Origin: an uncultured Alistipes sp.
GTDB taxonomy: Bacteria; Bacteroidota; Bacteroidia; Bacteroidales; Rikenellaceae
Length of the DNA: 64,000 bases
Direction of reading: 5' to 3'
Assembly (NCBI GenBank): GCA_944321955.1
Contig: CALUNG010000012.1
Span: forward strand, 1 to 64,000
Made by a program: the position numbers and the translations under genes
Shown: in pieces, positions 1 to 7,696 of the stretch
How the letters are laid out: the number at the start of each line of letters is the position of its first letter
How positions within the stretch are numbered: the stretch's first letter is position 1
The notes under the pieces: generated by a model
Seen by the model: only the letters and a program-made list of their open reading frames with translations
The model's database searches: none
What the model was told of the DNA's origin: nothing

Positions 1-1
1 C

Positions 2-295
2 GTGCCTTTCGATGTGGACTACATCACATGGAAAATCGTGGACAAGAAGGTGGCGAAGCGTACCGCCGTGCAGGAGCAGATTATCCTGCCGCTCCGTGCG
101 CAGAATTACGCCACACTCGTGCCGGGCAAGAAGAGCGAGCGCACGGTATTCACGATGGCGAAGTTCACCATTCCCGACGACAAATGCCTCGTGGTGGAAC
201 TCAACGAGAAGAACGGGGGGCGTCACCAGTCTTTCGTGATTGAAAACGAGGACTTGGTACGTGCCAATACCATCAACGAACTTCAAGTGCGCTGA
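2..295 (+). CDS. traN: Conjugative transposon protein TraN, C-terminal part
   Basis: The left window edge cuts this gene, so only about the last 97 residues are present and the first in-frame GTG at base 2 is not a real start. The segment resembles the C-terminal half of TraN of CTnDOT-type elements, a periplasmic or outer-membrane subunit of the mating-pair channel, functionally comparable to VirB9. It has short beta-strand-like hydrophobic stretches and no membrane segment. The stop is 2 bp before traO, and the order traN-traO-traP-traQ is the standard order of the CTnDOT transfer operon. The assignment rests on that gene order plus sequence resemblance. Confidence 0.85.
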   Translation: MPFDVDYITWKIVDKKVAKRTAVQEQIILPLRAQNYATLVPGKKSERTVFTMAKFTIPDDKCLVVELNEKNGGRHQSFVIENEDLVRANTINELQVR

Positions 296-297
296 CC

Positions 298-873
298 ATG
301 AGAAAGTACATCGCAATAATCATCGTGTCGCTTGCCCTGTTCACGGGGCAGGCGCACGCCCAGCGATGCCTGCCGAAGATGCAGGGCATCGAATTGAGAG
401 CTAACCTTGTGGACGGTATGCGTTTAAGTGGCAACAATGGCGGTTACAGTTTCGGGGCGGCTCTCTCCACCTACACGAAGAACGGTAACAAGTGGGTGTT
501 CGGTGGCGAATACCTCTTGAAGAACAACCCGTACAAGGATACCGCCATACCTGTGGCGCAGTTCACGGCGGAGGGCGGTTATTATTTCAAGATACTCTCC
601 GACGCCCGTAAAATAGTGTTCGTCTATGCGGGGGCTTCGGCTCTCGCCGGATATGAGTCGGTGAATTGGGGCGAGAAAGTGCTGCATGACGGCTCCACGC
701 TCCATGACCGGGACGCCTTCATCTACGGCGGTGCGCTGACGCTCGATGTGGAGTTTTACGTGGCTGACCGTATCGCCCTGCTCGCCAACCTCCGGGAGCG
801 CCTGCTGTGGGGTGGCGACACACGGAAGTTCCATACGCAGTTCGGGGCGGGCGTCAAGATAATCATCAACTGA
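298..873 (+). CDS. traO: Conjugative transposon protein TraO
   Basis: A protein of 191 residues with an N-terminal signal peptide (about residues 1-21, ending AHA before QR). The mature part alternates short hydrophobic strands, many glycines and aromatic residues (for example GGYYF and FIYGGALTLD), and ends in a hydrophobic strand, which suggests a small outer-membrane beta-barrel. TraO of Bacteroidetes conjugative elements is required for transfer but its biochemical role is not defined. The gene starts 2 bp after traN and is followed 8 bp later by the traP start, consistent with one operon. The start ATG fits the signal peptide directly, so no alternative start is needed. Confidence 0.88.
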   Translation: MRKYIAIIIVSLALFTGQAHAQRCLPKMQGIELRANLVDGMRLSGNNGGYSFGAALSTYTKNGNKWVFGGEYLLKNNPYKDTAIPVAQFTAEGGYYFKILSDARKIVFVYAGASALAGYESVNWGEKVLHDGSTLHDRDAFIYGGALTLDVEFYVADRIALLANLRERLLWGGDTRKFHTQFGAGVKIIIN

Positions 874-881
874 CACGTCGC

Positions 882-1781
882 ATGGAACGGACGGACATTG
901 AGAATATGAGGCAGATACCCATTGCGGACTTTCTCGCACGGCTGGGACATGAGCCTGTCCGAAGGAGCGGAAACGAGCTGTGGTATCGTGCGCCATACCG
1001 CAGTGAACGCACGCCCTCCTTCCGTGTGAACGTGGCGAAACAGCTCTGGTACGACTTCGGCTTGGGCAAGGGCGGCGACATCTTCACGCTTGTCGGGGAG
1101 TTTACCCGAAGCGGGGATTTCATGGCGCAGGCGAGATTCATAGCGGAAACCGCCCGTATGCCGCTTGCCGCAGCAGAAAAGCCGTTGTACCTGCCGGAAC
1201 CGTCCGAACCTGCCTTTGAGGGAGTGGAAGCCGTCCCGCTGCTCCGCTCTCCGCTGACGGAGTATTTGAAGGAAAGAGGCATCCCTTATGCCGTTGCATC
1301 CCGCCACTGCTGCCGCCTGAACTACGGCGTGCGTGGTAAGCGGTACTTTGCCGTCGGCTTTCCGAACGTGTCGGGCGGCTATGAAACCCGAAGCCGCCGT
1401 TTCAAGGGTTGCGTACCACCAAAGGACGTGTCGCTGGTCAAGGCGGGGGACATCCCGGCGGACGTGTGCAGCGTGTTCGAGGGCTTTATGGACTTCCTGT
1501 CCGCCGTCACGCTCGGTTTGGCAACGGGTGACTGCCTTGTGCTGAACTCCGTCGCCAACGTGGAAAAGGCTTTGAAACATCTGGACGGGTACGAGCGCAT
1601 CGACTGTTACCTCGACCGAGACGAAGCCGGACGCAGGGCAATGGAAGCCCTGCGGACACGCTACGGAGGAAAGGTGACAGACCGTTCCGGCATCTATCAA
1701 GGCTGCAAGGACTTGAACGAGTACCTGCAACAAGTATCAAGAAAACAACAAAAGAACAACAATCTAAAAATCAAAGAATAA
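882..1781 (+). CDS. traP: TraP, DNA primase-like Toprim protein of the conjugative element
   Basis: A protein of 299 residues with an N-terminal CHC2-like primase domain (about 35-70, containing ERTPSF and GKGGD) and a Toprim domain (about 195-290) with catalytic Glu200 in FEGFMD and Asp245/Asp247 in DRDEAG. It probably primes the transferred single strand in the recipient. The four zinc ligands expected in CHC2 domains are all replaced (Ala37, Arg40, Asp58, Leu61), so no zinc should bind. The chosen ATG lies 8 bp after the traO stop; an in-frame ATG at 807 would give a longer protein but sits inside traO. The stop codon overlaps the traQ start by one base. Confidence 0.88.
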   Translation: MERTDIENMRQIPIADFLARLGHEPVRRSGNELWYRAPYRSERTPSFRVNVAKQLWYDFGLGKGGDIFTLVGEFTRSGDFMAQARFIAETARMPLAAAEKPLYLPEPSEPAFEGVEAVPLLRSPLTEYLKERGIPYAVASRHCCRLNYGVRGKRYFAVGFPNVSGGYETRSRRFKGCVPPKDVSLVKAGDIPADVCSVFEGFMDFLSAVTLGLATGDCLVLNSVANVEKALKHLDGYERIDCYLDRDEAGRRAMEALRTRYGGKVTDRSGIYQGCKDLNEYLQQVSRKQQKNNNLKIKE

Positions 1782-2287
1782 TGAACATACTGAACAACAA
1801 GAACAAGAGAACATCAATCTTCAAGGCGTTGGCACTCTGCCTGTTCGCCGCAGTGTCATTCACATTCGTATCGTGCGACGACGATATGGACATCCAGCAA
1901 TCCTATCCCTTCACGGTGGAAACCATGCCCGTGCCGAACAAGGTCACAAAGGGGCAGACGGTGGAAATCCGCTGTGAGCTGAAGAAAACGGGCGATTTCG
2001 CCAATACCCTCTATACCATCCGGTATTTCCAGTTCGAGGGTGAGGGCACACTGAAAATGGACAACGGCATCACTTTCCTGCCCAATGACCGCTACCTGCT
2101 CGAAAACGAGAAGTTCCGGCTGTACTACACGGCGCAAGGTGACGAGGCGCACAACTTCATCGTGGTAGTAGAGGACAATTTCGGCAACTCCTATGAGTTG
2201 GAATTTGACTTCAACAACCGAAACGTGAAGGATGACGGGGTTATCACTGTTGTCCCCATCGGGAACTTCAAGCCCTTTACACGATGA
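1781..2287 (+). CDS. traQ: Conjugative transposon lipoprotein TraQ (DUF3872)
   Basis: A protein of 168 residues with a lysine-rich N-terminus, a hydrophobic signal segment (about 14-31) and a lipobox-like VSC followed by DDD, indicating a lipoprotein. The remainder reads as an all-beta immunoglobulin-like domain (repeated strands such as TVEIRCELKKTG and EFRLYYTAQGDE-type patterns). It matches TraQ/DUF3872 of CTnDOT-like elements. TraQ is part of the transfer operon, but its exact function is unknown. It overlaps the traP stop by 1 bp and the following lysozyme-like gene by an ATGA of 4 bp, so translation is probably coupled along the operon. Confidence 0.87.
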   Translation: MNILNNKNKRTSIFKALALCLFAAVSFTFVSCDDDMDIQQSYPFTVETMPVPNKVTKGQTVEIRCELKKTGDFANTLYTIRYFQFEGEGTLKMDNGITFLPNDRYLLENEKFRLYYTAQGDEAHNFIVVVEDNFGNSYELEFDFNNRNVKDDGVITVVPIGNFKPFTR

Positions 2288-2811
2288 TGCGTGTATTCAT
2301 GGCTATCCTCTGTTCGCTTCTGGCGGTCTGTTCCGTGTCCGCACGGAACAGACGCCATGAGGGAACGGACGGGCAGGCGGCTATCTACCGGCTGCCACCA
2401 TTTGAGAGGGCGGTGCGATGCACGAAGTATTTTGAGGGCTGGCATTCGGAAAAACATCACCCGTATGTAGGATATGGACATCGGTTGCAGCCGGGGGAAA
2501 GGTATTCGGCACGCACCATGACGAAGCGGCAGGCGGACGCGCTTCTGCGAAAAGACCTGCGGAAGTTCTGCGCGATGTTCCAGCAGTTCGGGAAGGATTC
2601 GCTTCTGCTTGCCACGCTCGCCTACAATGTCGGTCCGTACCGTCTTTTGGGGAGTGGGAAGATACCCAAAAGCACGCTAATCCGAAAGCTGGAGGCGGGT
2701 GACAGGAACATCTACCGGGAGTATATCGCTTTCTGTAACTATAAGGGGAAACGCCACGCCATGCTGCTCAAACGAAGGAAGGCTGAGTTTGCGCTGCTGT
2801 ATGTACCATAA
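2284..2811 (+). CDS. Phage-type lysozyme-like protein (GH24) of the transfer operon
   Basis: A protein of 175 residues with a signal peptide (about 1-20, ending VSA). The mature part has the GH24 lysozyme layout: the catalytic-type Glu51 in YFEGW, the YVGYGH motif at 61-66, and the AYNVG helix typical of muramidases near residue 118. It probably opens peptidoglycan locally for the mating channel. Compared with T4 lysozyme the segment between the Glu and GYGH is about five residues shorter, and the Asp and Thr of the canonical triad are not visible, so either the chemistry differs or activity is weak. The start overlaps traQ by 4 bp and it is the last gene of the rightward tra operon. Confidence 0.8.
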   Translation: MMRVFMAILCSLLAVCSVSARNRRHEGTDGQAAIYRLPPFERAVRCTKYFEGWHSEKHHPYVGYGHRLQPGERYSARTMTKRQADALLRKDLRKFCAMFQQFGKDSLLLATLAYNVGPYRLLGSGKIPKSTLIRKLEAGDRNIYREYIAFCNYKGKRHAMLLKRRKAEFALLYVP

Positions 2812-2873
2812 AGAATAAGTGTCTGACGAAAGAAACTCCGATGAAGCCGCCAACTTCATCGGAGTTTCAGTTT

Positions 2874-3095
2874 TCATACATTCGGGATTGTCCCTTTGCC
2901 TGCAACCTCACCGTCCCTGCAATGCTCTATGATACCGGGTGAAAATCCCATGCTGCCGATTGCGATATGCCGGATATAGTCTGTATATTCCTGACCTTGA
3001 AAATTCCTGCCCGTAAGGTTCTTGAAAACCATCTTTATGCTTATGCCGTCGTTGCTGTACAAGATGGTTTTTCCGTTCTGTCTGATTGTTTCCAT
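2874..3095 (-). CDS. Small hypothetical protein of the conjugative element
   Basis: A 73-residue reading frame that I do not recognise. It is soluble-looking, mixed in charge and has no signal or membrane segment; a central run (GRNFQGQEYTDYI) and the end (HCRDGEVAGKG) are the most distinctive parts. It is the last member of a leftward block of small genes and is convergent with the lysozyme-like gene, 62 bp away. Its ATG, the block arrangement and ordinary residue composition favour a real gene, but no family supports it. Confidence 0.45.
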   Translation of the reverse strand: METIRQNGKTILYSNDGISIKMVFKNLTGRNFQGQEYTDYIRHIAIGSMGFSPGIIEHCRDGEVAGKGTIPNV

Positions 3096-3211
3096 GATTA
3101 AAACTTGTTTTTGTGAATACTATCGTAGATTGGTACAAAGGTTTCTTTGCCTACTTTCTTATCCGCCATCATGCTCATGAAAGAAAGTAGGCGGCTTTTG
3201 CCGCCCACCCC

Positions 3212-3520
3212 TCAAAAGCGGGTGTAAAGTCCCGTTACCATCGTGAACATTTCCTCCAGCATATCGCAATATATCCCCTCGTGCGTTTCAATGTCCTTCG
3301 TCCTGCTCTCGAATGTCTTTTTGCTGAACGTCTTGCGGTAGAAACGCATATTGTATAGGTCTGCCCCTCCGTCATAGATGATGTCAAGGCGGTTGGCACT
3401 GGTCTTGTTCCTCGCAAGGCTCATGCGCAAGCCGTTGCCCATGTCTGTGAAGTCTTTGCTTCCCGTCATGGCGGCAAAGCGTCTGCCGCCAATCTGCTCT
3501 AAAATTGTCTTTGCTATCAT
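3212..3520 (-). CDS. Conserved hypothetical protein of Bacteroidetes conjugative elements
   Basis: A protein of 102 residues that starts MIAKTILEQIGG and ends in TGLYTRF. Proteins of this shape (a conserved basic and Asn/Lys-rich first half, then DIIYDGGADLYNM and a C-terminal helix ending in TGLYT) are common cargo in Bacteroidetes conjugative transposons and phages. No function is established. The composition suggests a small soluble, possibly nucleic-acid-binding alpha/beta protein; that is inference only. It lies 53 bp downstream of the preceding leftward gene and likely belongs to the same transcript. Confidence 0.7.
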   Translation of the reverse strand: MIAKTILEQIGGRRFAAMTGSKDFTDMGNGLRMSLARNKTSANRLDIIYDGGADLYNMRFYRKTFSKKTFESRTKDIETHEGIYCDMLEEMFTMVTGLYTRF

Positions 3521-3573
3521 ATCCGTTGTCTTTTAGGTTTATGGTTCGGGCGGTGCGGACACCGCCCCAATGT

Positions 3574-3822
3574 TCAAAATTCTGTTTTCTCGGTTATGGG
3601 TGTGCATTTTTCCAGCCACTCTTTCAGACATTCCATGCTATACTCGCTCGTGATGACTGCCGTATGGCTGTCAATGGCAGTGAAACGGCTGCTTTCATAG
3701 CTGTCTATCCACCCCTTTAGGGTATCAACTCCCCACGCTTCGGCATCGTCAAAGATGCCGTCCAATGCCGTAATGGGTTCGCTGAATTTGACTATCAGCG
3801 TTTGGTAGCCTGCTTCGTTCAT
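3574..3822 (-). CDS. Small hypothetical protein, translationally coupled to DUF3873 gene
   Basis: A protein of 82 residues beginning MNEAGYQTLIVKF. An ATG further upstream (3903) is in frame, but 3822 is preferred because it overlaps the upstream gene stop as ATGA and is preceded by an unusually strong purine-rich ribosome binding site (GGAGGAGAAG), rare in this phylum. The protein is acidic and soluble, with no membrane or signal segment and no motif I can name. It follows the DUF3873 gene in the leftward cargo block. Confidence 0.6.
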   Translation of the reverse strand: MNEAGYQTLIVKFSEPITALDGIFDDAEAWGVDTLKGWIDSYESSRFTAIDSHTAVITSEYSMECLKEWLEKCTPITEKTEF

Positions 3823-4037
3823 CGCTTCTCCTCCTTCCTTTCCTTTGCCGTTAGCCACTTGTCCCGTGCGGCTCGACATTCGTCTAATGTGGGTTTGACA
3901 CAAGAGAAAAGTTCCCCGTCCGTGTGGCGGTAGTCGTATTGCACAAGGGTGCGTTTGCGTCTGTCGATACCCGTTTGGAATTTCTCGTAGTTCTCCGTTC
4001 CTGCCGATTGGCAGGTGCTTACTCCGTTAATTGTCAT
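3819..4037 (-). CDS. DUF3873 family small protein
   Basis: A protein of 72 residues that matches the DUF3873 pattern: N-terminal TINGVSTCQSAGTENYE, a central YDYRHTDGELFSCV core and a charged tail. The family is found almost only on Bacteroidetes conjugative and mobilisable elements, and its role is unknown. It has no signal or membrane segment, so it is probably cytoplasmic. The stop overlaps the next gene start by four bases, and the upstream gene starts 31 bp away, consistent with a co-transcribed cargo block. Confidence 0.8.
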   Translation of the reverse strand: MTINGVSTCQSAGTENYEKFQTGIDRRKRTLVQYDYRHTDGELFSCVKPTLDECRAARDKWLTAKERKEEKR

Positions 4038-4068
4038 TTTGTTGCCATAGTCGTTGTTATTTAGATGA

Positions 4069-4326
4069 TTAGAAATGTACAGACAGCACTCTGTGTTGCA
4101 TCACCATTTCGGGGTCGCTCGTGTAGCGTTGGTGCAGGTAGAAATGATGAGAGCCGAAGCCGTAAAGGAAGAACTTGTCAAGTTCGTGTTTCTCGGCAAA
4201 GTCCTTGACGCTCGCCCTTAATTGCTCCTCACTCTGACAAAGAGTGAGGAGGTTCATAAATTCAAGGAACATCGTGGGGATTTTATCATCCCATAGGAAA
4301 ACCATGCTTTCAAATCTTACTTCCAT
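4069..4326 (-). CDS. Small conserved hypothetical protein of the conjugative element
   Basis: A protein of 85 residues rich in Phe, Tyr and His, with a His-rich patch GSHHFYLHQRY in its second half. It has no signal peptide and no clear membrane helix. I do not recognise a named family. It lies 24 bp downstream of the PcfJ-like gene in the same direction and 31 bp upstream of the DUF3873 gene, so it is almost certainly part of the same operon. The gene call rests on spacing, a normal ATG and an uninterrupted frame. Confidence 0.55.
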   Translation of the reverse strand: MEVRFESMVFLWDDKIPTMFLEFMNLLTLCQSEEQLRASVKDFAEKHELDKFFLYGFGSHHFYLHQRYTSDPEMVMQHRVLSVHF

Positions 4327-4350
4327 AATGTTAGTTGTTAGATGTCGATA

Positions 4351-5616
4351 TTATGCCGCTTTCATCCGCTGGCGGATAAGGTTGGCGTTCTTGTTCACAA
4401 GGGCGATGATGCGGTCGTGGTATTCGGAGTTCTCGTTGCATACGCCACGACACTGCACCACCTCAAAAGTTTTTAGTGACACCTCTATCGTTTCAATTCG
4501 TTTTCCGTCAATGGTGGCGGATAGGATAAGGGAGTCTTTTCGTTTGTGGTAACCGCCCACACAATGGTGCATCGTCCTTCCTTCCTCTGCCATTTCTTCC
4601 ACGCTCTCTATGACTTTGACGCAAATAAGGCTGTCGGTAAAGGCAAGTCCGAAGAATATGCCCTTAGCTTTCAGATATTGTTTCTCGTCCTCAATCGCTT
4701 TCCTGCGTTGCTGTTCAGTCCGCTCATGTTTCCTTTGCAGGTTGCGCTTTGCCACCAACTTGTCGTGTTCAACTTTGAGGTCGGCAGGGCAAACGTATTT
4801 CGGGCTGTTTGTGTCCTTGCCGAAATGACGCAGGAGGTCTATGGTGTCACGCCACATTGAGCCGTCCTCAATAGTATAGCCGTTGCGGATACATATCTTG
4901 ATTGAAGCCCAATACTCTCCAATATTGAAAGAGTGGTACAGATAGTAGCGCAACATGGGATATTGCCCTGCCTTCAACAGCGTTTCCGCACGGCTGTCCG
5001 ACAATAATGCCGGTATTAGTTTGGTGGGTACAATGTCGTGGAAATTGCCGTTAAAGCCGTTTCTGCGGAGCGTCGGCAACACCTTATATCTTGGATATAT
5101 CGGGGAATATGAGATATGGCGGTACGCTTCATTGTCATTGCGGATAGCAAAAGGAGAAGCGAATGAGAACGTGTCGATGTAGCATCCCAATGTGCGTGGA
5201 ATGGCAACAACAGCCTTACGCCCTTGTTCATTCCACCAATACTGCCCGATTTCAAGGGCATAGGACTTGGCATTAACCCCTTTCTCCATACCCACGACAA
5301 GCAAGAACATTCGTAGCACTTGGTATTCTCCGCTTGTGGTAAGGGTTGTGAAATACTGCTTTTGTCTTACCTTGCGCTGATAGGTGAGGCAGACTTTCAA
5401 ACTTGCTCCACATTCGGGACACGTACAATGCTCGGTCTGCTCCGTCATTACCCAACTATGACCGCAATCCATACAAGTGGTACGACCTTTCGGCAAGCGG
5501 TGTGCATAATGCTCCACGCAATTACGGAATGCCCAATTTATCTGTATCGGGGTTATCGGGCGTAGTTTCTTGCTTTGGGCAAGAACTGCTTTTTCAAATT
5601 TGTTTCTCGGTTTCAT
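4351..5616 (-). CDS. PcfJ-like protein
   Basis: A protein of 421 residues. The N-terminal third has a zinc-ribbon pattern, CMDCGHSW followed by CTCPECG (about residues 48-80), and the C-terminal third has the PcfJ signature with TMHHCVGGYHKRKDS, a nearby charged helix, and the ending CRGVCNENSEYHDRI. PcfJ was named on the enterococcal plasmid pCF10 and is widespread on Bacteroidetes conjugative elements. Its biochemical role is unknown, and the zinc ribbon suggests nucleic-acid contact. The start overlaps the stop of the PcfK-like gene by four bases (ATGA), and the two travel together in many elements. Confidence 0.82.
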   Translation of the reverse strand: MKPRNKFEKAVLAQSKKLRPITPIQINWAFRNCVEHYAHRLPKGRTTCMDCGHSWVMTEQTEHCTCPECGASLKVCLTYQRKVRQKQYFTTLTTSGEYQVLRMFLLVVGMEKGVNAKSYALEIGQYWWNEQGRKAVVAIPRTLGCYIDTFSFASPFAIRNDNEAYRHISYSPIYPRYKVLPTLRRNGFNGNFHDIVPTKLIPALLSDSRAETLLKAGQYPMLRYYLYHSFNIGEYWASIKICIRNGYTIEDGSMWRDTIDLLRHFGKDTNSPKYVCPADLKVEHDKLVAKRNLQRKHERTEQQRRKAIEDEKQYLKAKGIFFGLAFTDSLICVKVIESVEEMAEEGRTMHHCVGGYHKRKDSLILSATIDGKRIETIEVSLKTFEVVQCRGVCNENSEYHDRIIALVNKNANLIRQRMKAA

Positions 5617-6032
5617 AAGCCAAAATCAAATAATGAGGGTTGAACTTGGGTTTCTGTTTTCGCCTTTGTCGGCTTGGTGCGGTTCTGCAACTTGCGGAGT
5701 TCCTCGTCTTGGTATCTGCGGACTGCCTGCTGACGTGCTTCTGCTTTTTCCTCTGCCGTGAGTTCCACAATGTGGTTCACCGCCACTTGGCATTGGATAG
5801 GCTTGCCCACCTCAATCTCGTTCTCGTCATAGTAGTGTACTGCTTGTCCGTATATCTCTCCGTCCGTGAAGCCGTTACAACCGCTTTTCTGCACATAGTT
5901 CAGAATGTAGGTTACGCAATCGTCAATGTTCTTGGCTGGATTGCGGTAGTTCTTCGCAAAGAGCGTGTCTTCCTCCGCACGTTGTTCCAAATACATCTGT
6001 ATCGTTCTCTTGAAATGGTCTGTTCCTTTCAT
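5613..6032 (-). CDS. PcfK-like protein
   Basis: A protein of 139 residues starting MKGTDHFKRTIQMYLEQRA, the typical opening of Bacteroidetes PcfK-like proteins, with the core YILNYVQKSGCNGFTDGEIY and a charged helical tail ending in SLFDFGL. The upstream in-frame extension to 6086 has no family resemblance, so the start at 6032 is chosen. The ending resembles a short clamp-binding-type motif (QPSLFDFGL), but that is only a guess. It is coupled to the PcfJ-like gene by a 4 bp overlap. Its function in conjugation is unknown. Confidence 0.78.
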   Translation of the reverse strand: MKGTDHFKRTIQMYLEQRAEEDTLFAKNYRNPAKNIDDCVTYILNYVQKSGCNGFTDGEIYGQAVHYYDENEIEVGKPIQCQVAVNHIVELTAEEKAEARQQAVRRYQDEELRKLQNRTKPTKAKTETQVQPSLFDFGL

Positions 6033-6055
6033 ATCGCTGTCGTTTTTATGAGTTG

Positions 6056-6277
6056 TCAAATAGTATGTTTCAAAATCTCCCTCCAATAAATCGGCTCAAC
6101 CTCGCTCAATAGGAAGTCTATAAAGTCCTTCCGTGCGTCCTTGTTCAGTTCGTGGTAGAGTCCACGGAACACGGACATATTGCCGTTGAGGTATGTTTCC
6201 ACCATGTACTCGAAGATGTTGCCCACCTCGTAGTATCTGCATTGTTGCTCCACTGTCTTGCTTCTTCTCTTTGCCAT
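6056..6277 (-). CDS. Small hypothetical protein of the conjugative element
   Basis: A protein of 73 residues, beginning MAKRRSKTVEQQCRYYEVG. A longer frame opens at 6451 but its first 58 residues are shadow sequence of the neighbouring membrane-protein gene. The protein is helical and charged, with the basic start followed by an acidic, aromatic-rich body (NIFEYMVETYLNGN, SEVEPIYW). No family is recognised. It sits between the small membrane protein and the PcfK-like gene with short gaps, consistent with one operon. Confidence 0.6.
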   Translation of the reverse strand: MAKRRSKTVEQQCRYYEVGNIFEYMVETYLNGNMSVFRGLYHELNKDARKDFIDFLLSEVEPIYWREILKHTI

Positions 6278-6288
6278 GTCGGTAGGGA

Positions 6289-6504
6289 TTAAAGGGTGAA
6301 TAACCAAAGAATGAAGCCGAAGAACAGGATAACGGAAAGAATAGCCACGATTACCCCTATTGCCACTCGGAACACTCCGTTTATTATCTCTCTGACGATG
6401 TACCAAAGGATGCCGGACACCCAAAAGGCGGTGCGCATGATTAGGGTGCATATCGCAAGCCCTATGTATTGCGCCATTTGTCTGAAATTTACCGTTGCTG
6501 TCAT
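6289..6504 (-). CDS. Small inner-membrane protein of the conjugative element
   Basis: A protein of 71 residues that is hydrophobic over most of its length, with two likely membrane helices (about 12-33 and 42-70) separated by a short polar stretch around REIING. There is no signal peptidase site and no Cys lipobox. It is probably an inner-membrane protein carried by the conjugative element; its function is unknown. It starts 7 bp after the 111-residue gene ends and is followed by the next gene after 11 bp. Confidence 0.6.
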   Translation of the reverse strand: MTATVNFRQMAQYIGLAICTLIMRTAFWVSGILWYIVREIINGVFRVAIGVIVAILSVILFFGFILWLFTL

Positions 6505-6511
6505 AGCCGTA

Positions 6512-6847
6512 TCATTTGTTAAGTTCCACGATGCTGTCTATCCTGCCGTATAGGAAACTGCGGAGTGCGGTCTTGTCGGTAGCCTTGTATTCCGCCCAAT
6601 GTCCATACTGCTTTACAATGTAGGTTCGGAGAATGTCGGAAAAGTCAAACATCCAACCTTGCAAGGGTACTGCGCTCTTGAAATAGGTGTTGCTGTTCAC
6701 GTTGCGTGTAAGCCAATCCTTTTCCTCTCGGCTCAATTTCTCACCATTGTTCAGTTTGGTGCGAAGTCCGTACACCTTGCTGCCTTGCAGGTTCTCCAAA
6801 CTTGGTACTTCCCATGCCACGAATTTTGTTGCTATTGCCGTTCTCAT
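6512..6847 (-). CDS. Conserved hypothetical protein, first gene of the leftward cargo block
   Basis: A protein of 111 residues with the segments KLNNGEKLSREEKDWLTRNVN and, later, GWMFDFSDILRTYIVKQ. Proteins with this arrangement recur on Bacteroidetes conjugative elements without known function. The length, AKL-rich helices and lack of a signal peptide suggest a cytoplasmic protein. It is the most upstream gene of the leftward block; no consensus TAnnTTTG box was found in the 100 bp before its ATG, so the promoter is uncertain. Confidence 0.65.
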   Translation of the reverse strand: MRTAIATKFVAWEVPSLENLQGSKVYGLRTKLNNGEKLSREEKDWLTRNVNSNTYFKSAVPLQGWMFDFSDILRTYIVKQYGHWAEYKATDKTALRSFLYGRIDSIVELNK

Positions 6848-7484
6848 ATCCGTTTTGTTTTTGATTTTTTGTTTTTTAATGCGGATTCAAGAGCTGAGGG
6901 AGTTGAGTTTCAAACTATCTTATCTGCTTCTCGTTTATCCGACATTTTTTTTAATGCGTCTTTCTGTCGCATCGGTCGTTTTCGTTTCGGGTGCTTAAAA
7001 AGGTAGGGATTAGGGAATGCAAGGTTTTTCGGAAAAATACTACCCGAAAGGCTGGAGATTTTTCCAGAAAACAGGAGGCTTGACCTTGCTTTCCCGTACA
7101 ATCCCGGAGTTACCTTTGCACCCAGCACGAAAATGACTGCCTGATGCGGCTCACTGAAAGGCGCGAAAATGGAGGTAAACGGAAGTGGAGGCAGATTAGA
7201 CAGGAAAACTTCAAAAGAGAAATCCGTGAAAAAGACATCCCCAACAGAAAAGAACATAGCCGGTAGCGTGAAACCGAGCAAACCATCGGCAAGGAAGTAT
7301 GTTTTTATCTGTTTGGCCAAACGTGTTTGGTCGGATGGATAAAATCATTCTTCCCGGTTTGTCTGCCGTGAGTGACGGCTTGTTCCATTTATGGAATGTG
7401 CGGTCATACACGGCTTTCCGCTTCCGGCTCAAAAGGACAACGAAAAAAGAAAAATCGTCAAAACCCCGTAAAAGCACCTCTTTG

Positions 7485-7569
7485 GCATAAGCACAAAAGA
7501 AAGGGGCCTTGTCTCATCAGTCTAAACTATTGTTTAGGCGTGAGGCAAAGCCCTTTTCTCCGCTTATGC
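7485..7569. repeat. Nested inverted repeats, large imperfect stem-loop
   Basis: Three nested pairs of arms are visible: GCATAAGC (7485-7492) with GCTTATGC (7562-7569), an imperfect middle pair around 7500-7515 and 7541-7558 (AAAGGGG..CTCA against TGAG..CCCTTTT), and CTAAAC (7522-7527) with GTTTAG (7532-7537) around a TATT loop. The whole can fold into a cruciform or RNA hairpin of about 85 nt. It lies in the gene-free end of the element and could act as a terminator, a regulatory RNA or an end structure; the sequence alone does not decide. Confidence 0.65.
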
Positions 7570-7667
7570 GGCAGTCGGCACACGTTCGTTCAAAATCTTT
7601 TTGGGCGATGGTGTGCTGACGGATAAAATCGCTTTTACGGAAAAACTTGTGTGAGAAGAAAAAATCA

Positions 7668-7689
7668 GGAGATTCATTTCTAAATCTCC
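7668..7689. terminator. Weak hairpin near element end
   Basis: A 7 bp perfect stem, GGAGATT with AATCTCC, and an 8-base loop, followed by a CGTTTTATTGTT stretch on the plus strand. It may be a weak intrinsic terminator. It sits just left of a candidate attachment core. Confidence 0.35.
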
Positions 7690-7696
7690 CGTTTTA

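Noticed and set aside
7100-7111. TTACCTTTGC as an attachment core
   Set aside because: It matches nine of ten bases, but lies well inside the element-like region, left of the inverted repeats; the same pattern is common as a promoter box here.
6910-7320. 136-residue minus-strand frame at the element end
   Set aside because: It starts with TTG and has no family. The basic C-terminal part (KRKRPMRQKD) looks coding-like, so a short peptide is not excluded, but support is too weak.
7299-7490. 63-residue plus-strand frame at the element end
   Set aside because: It overlaps two opposite-strand frames, with no ribosome binding site and no recognisable family.
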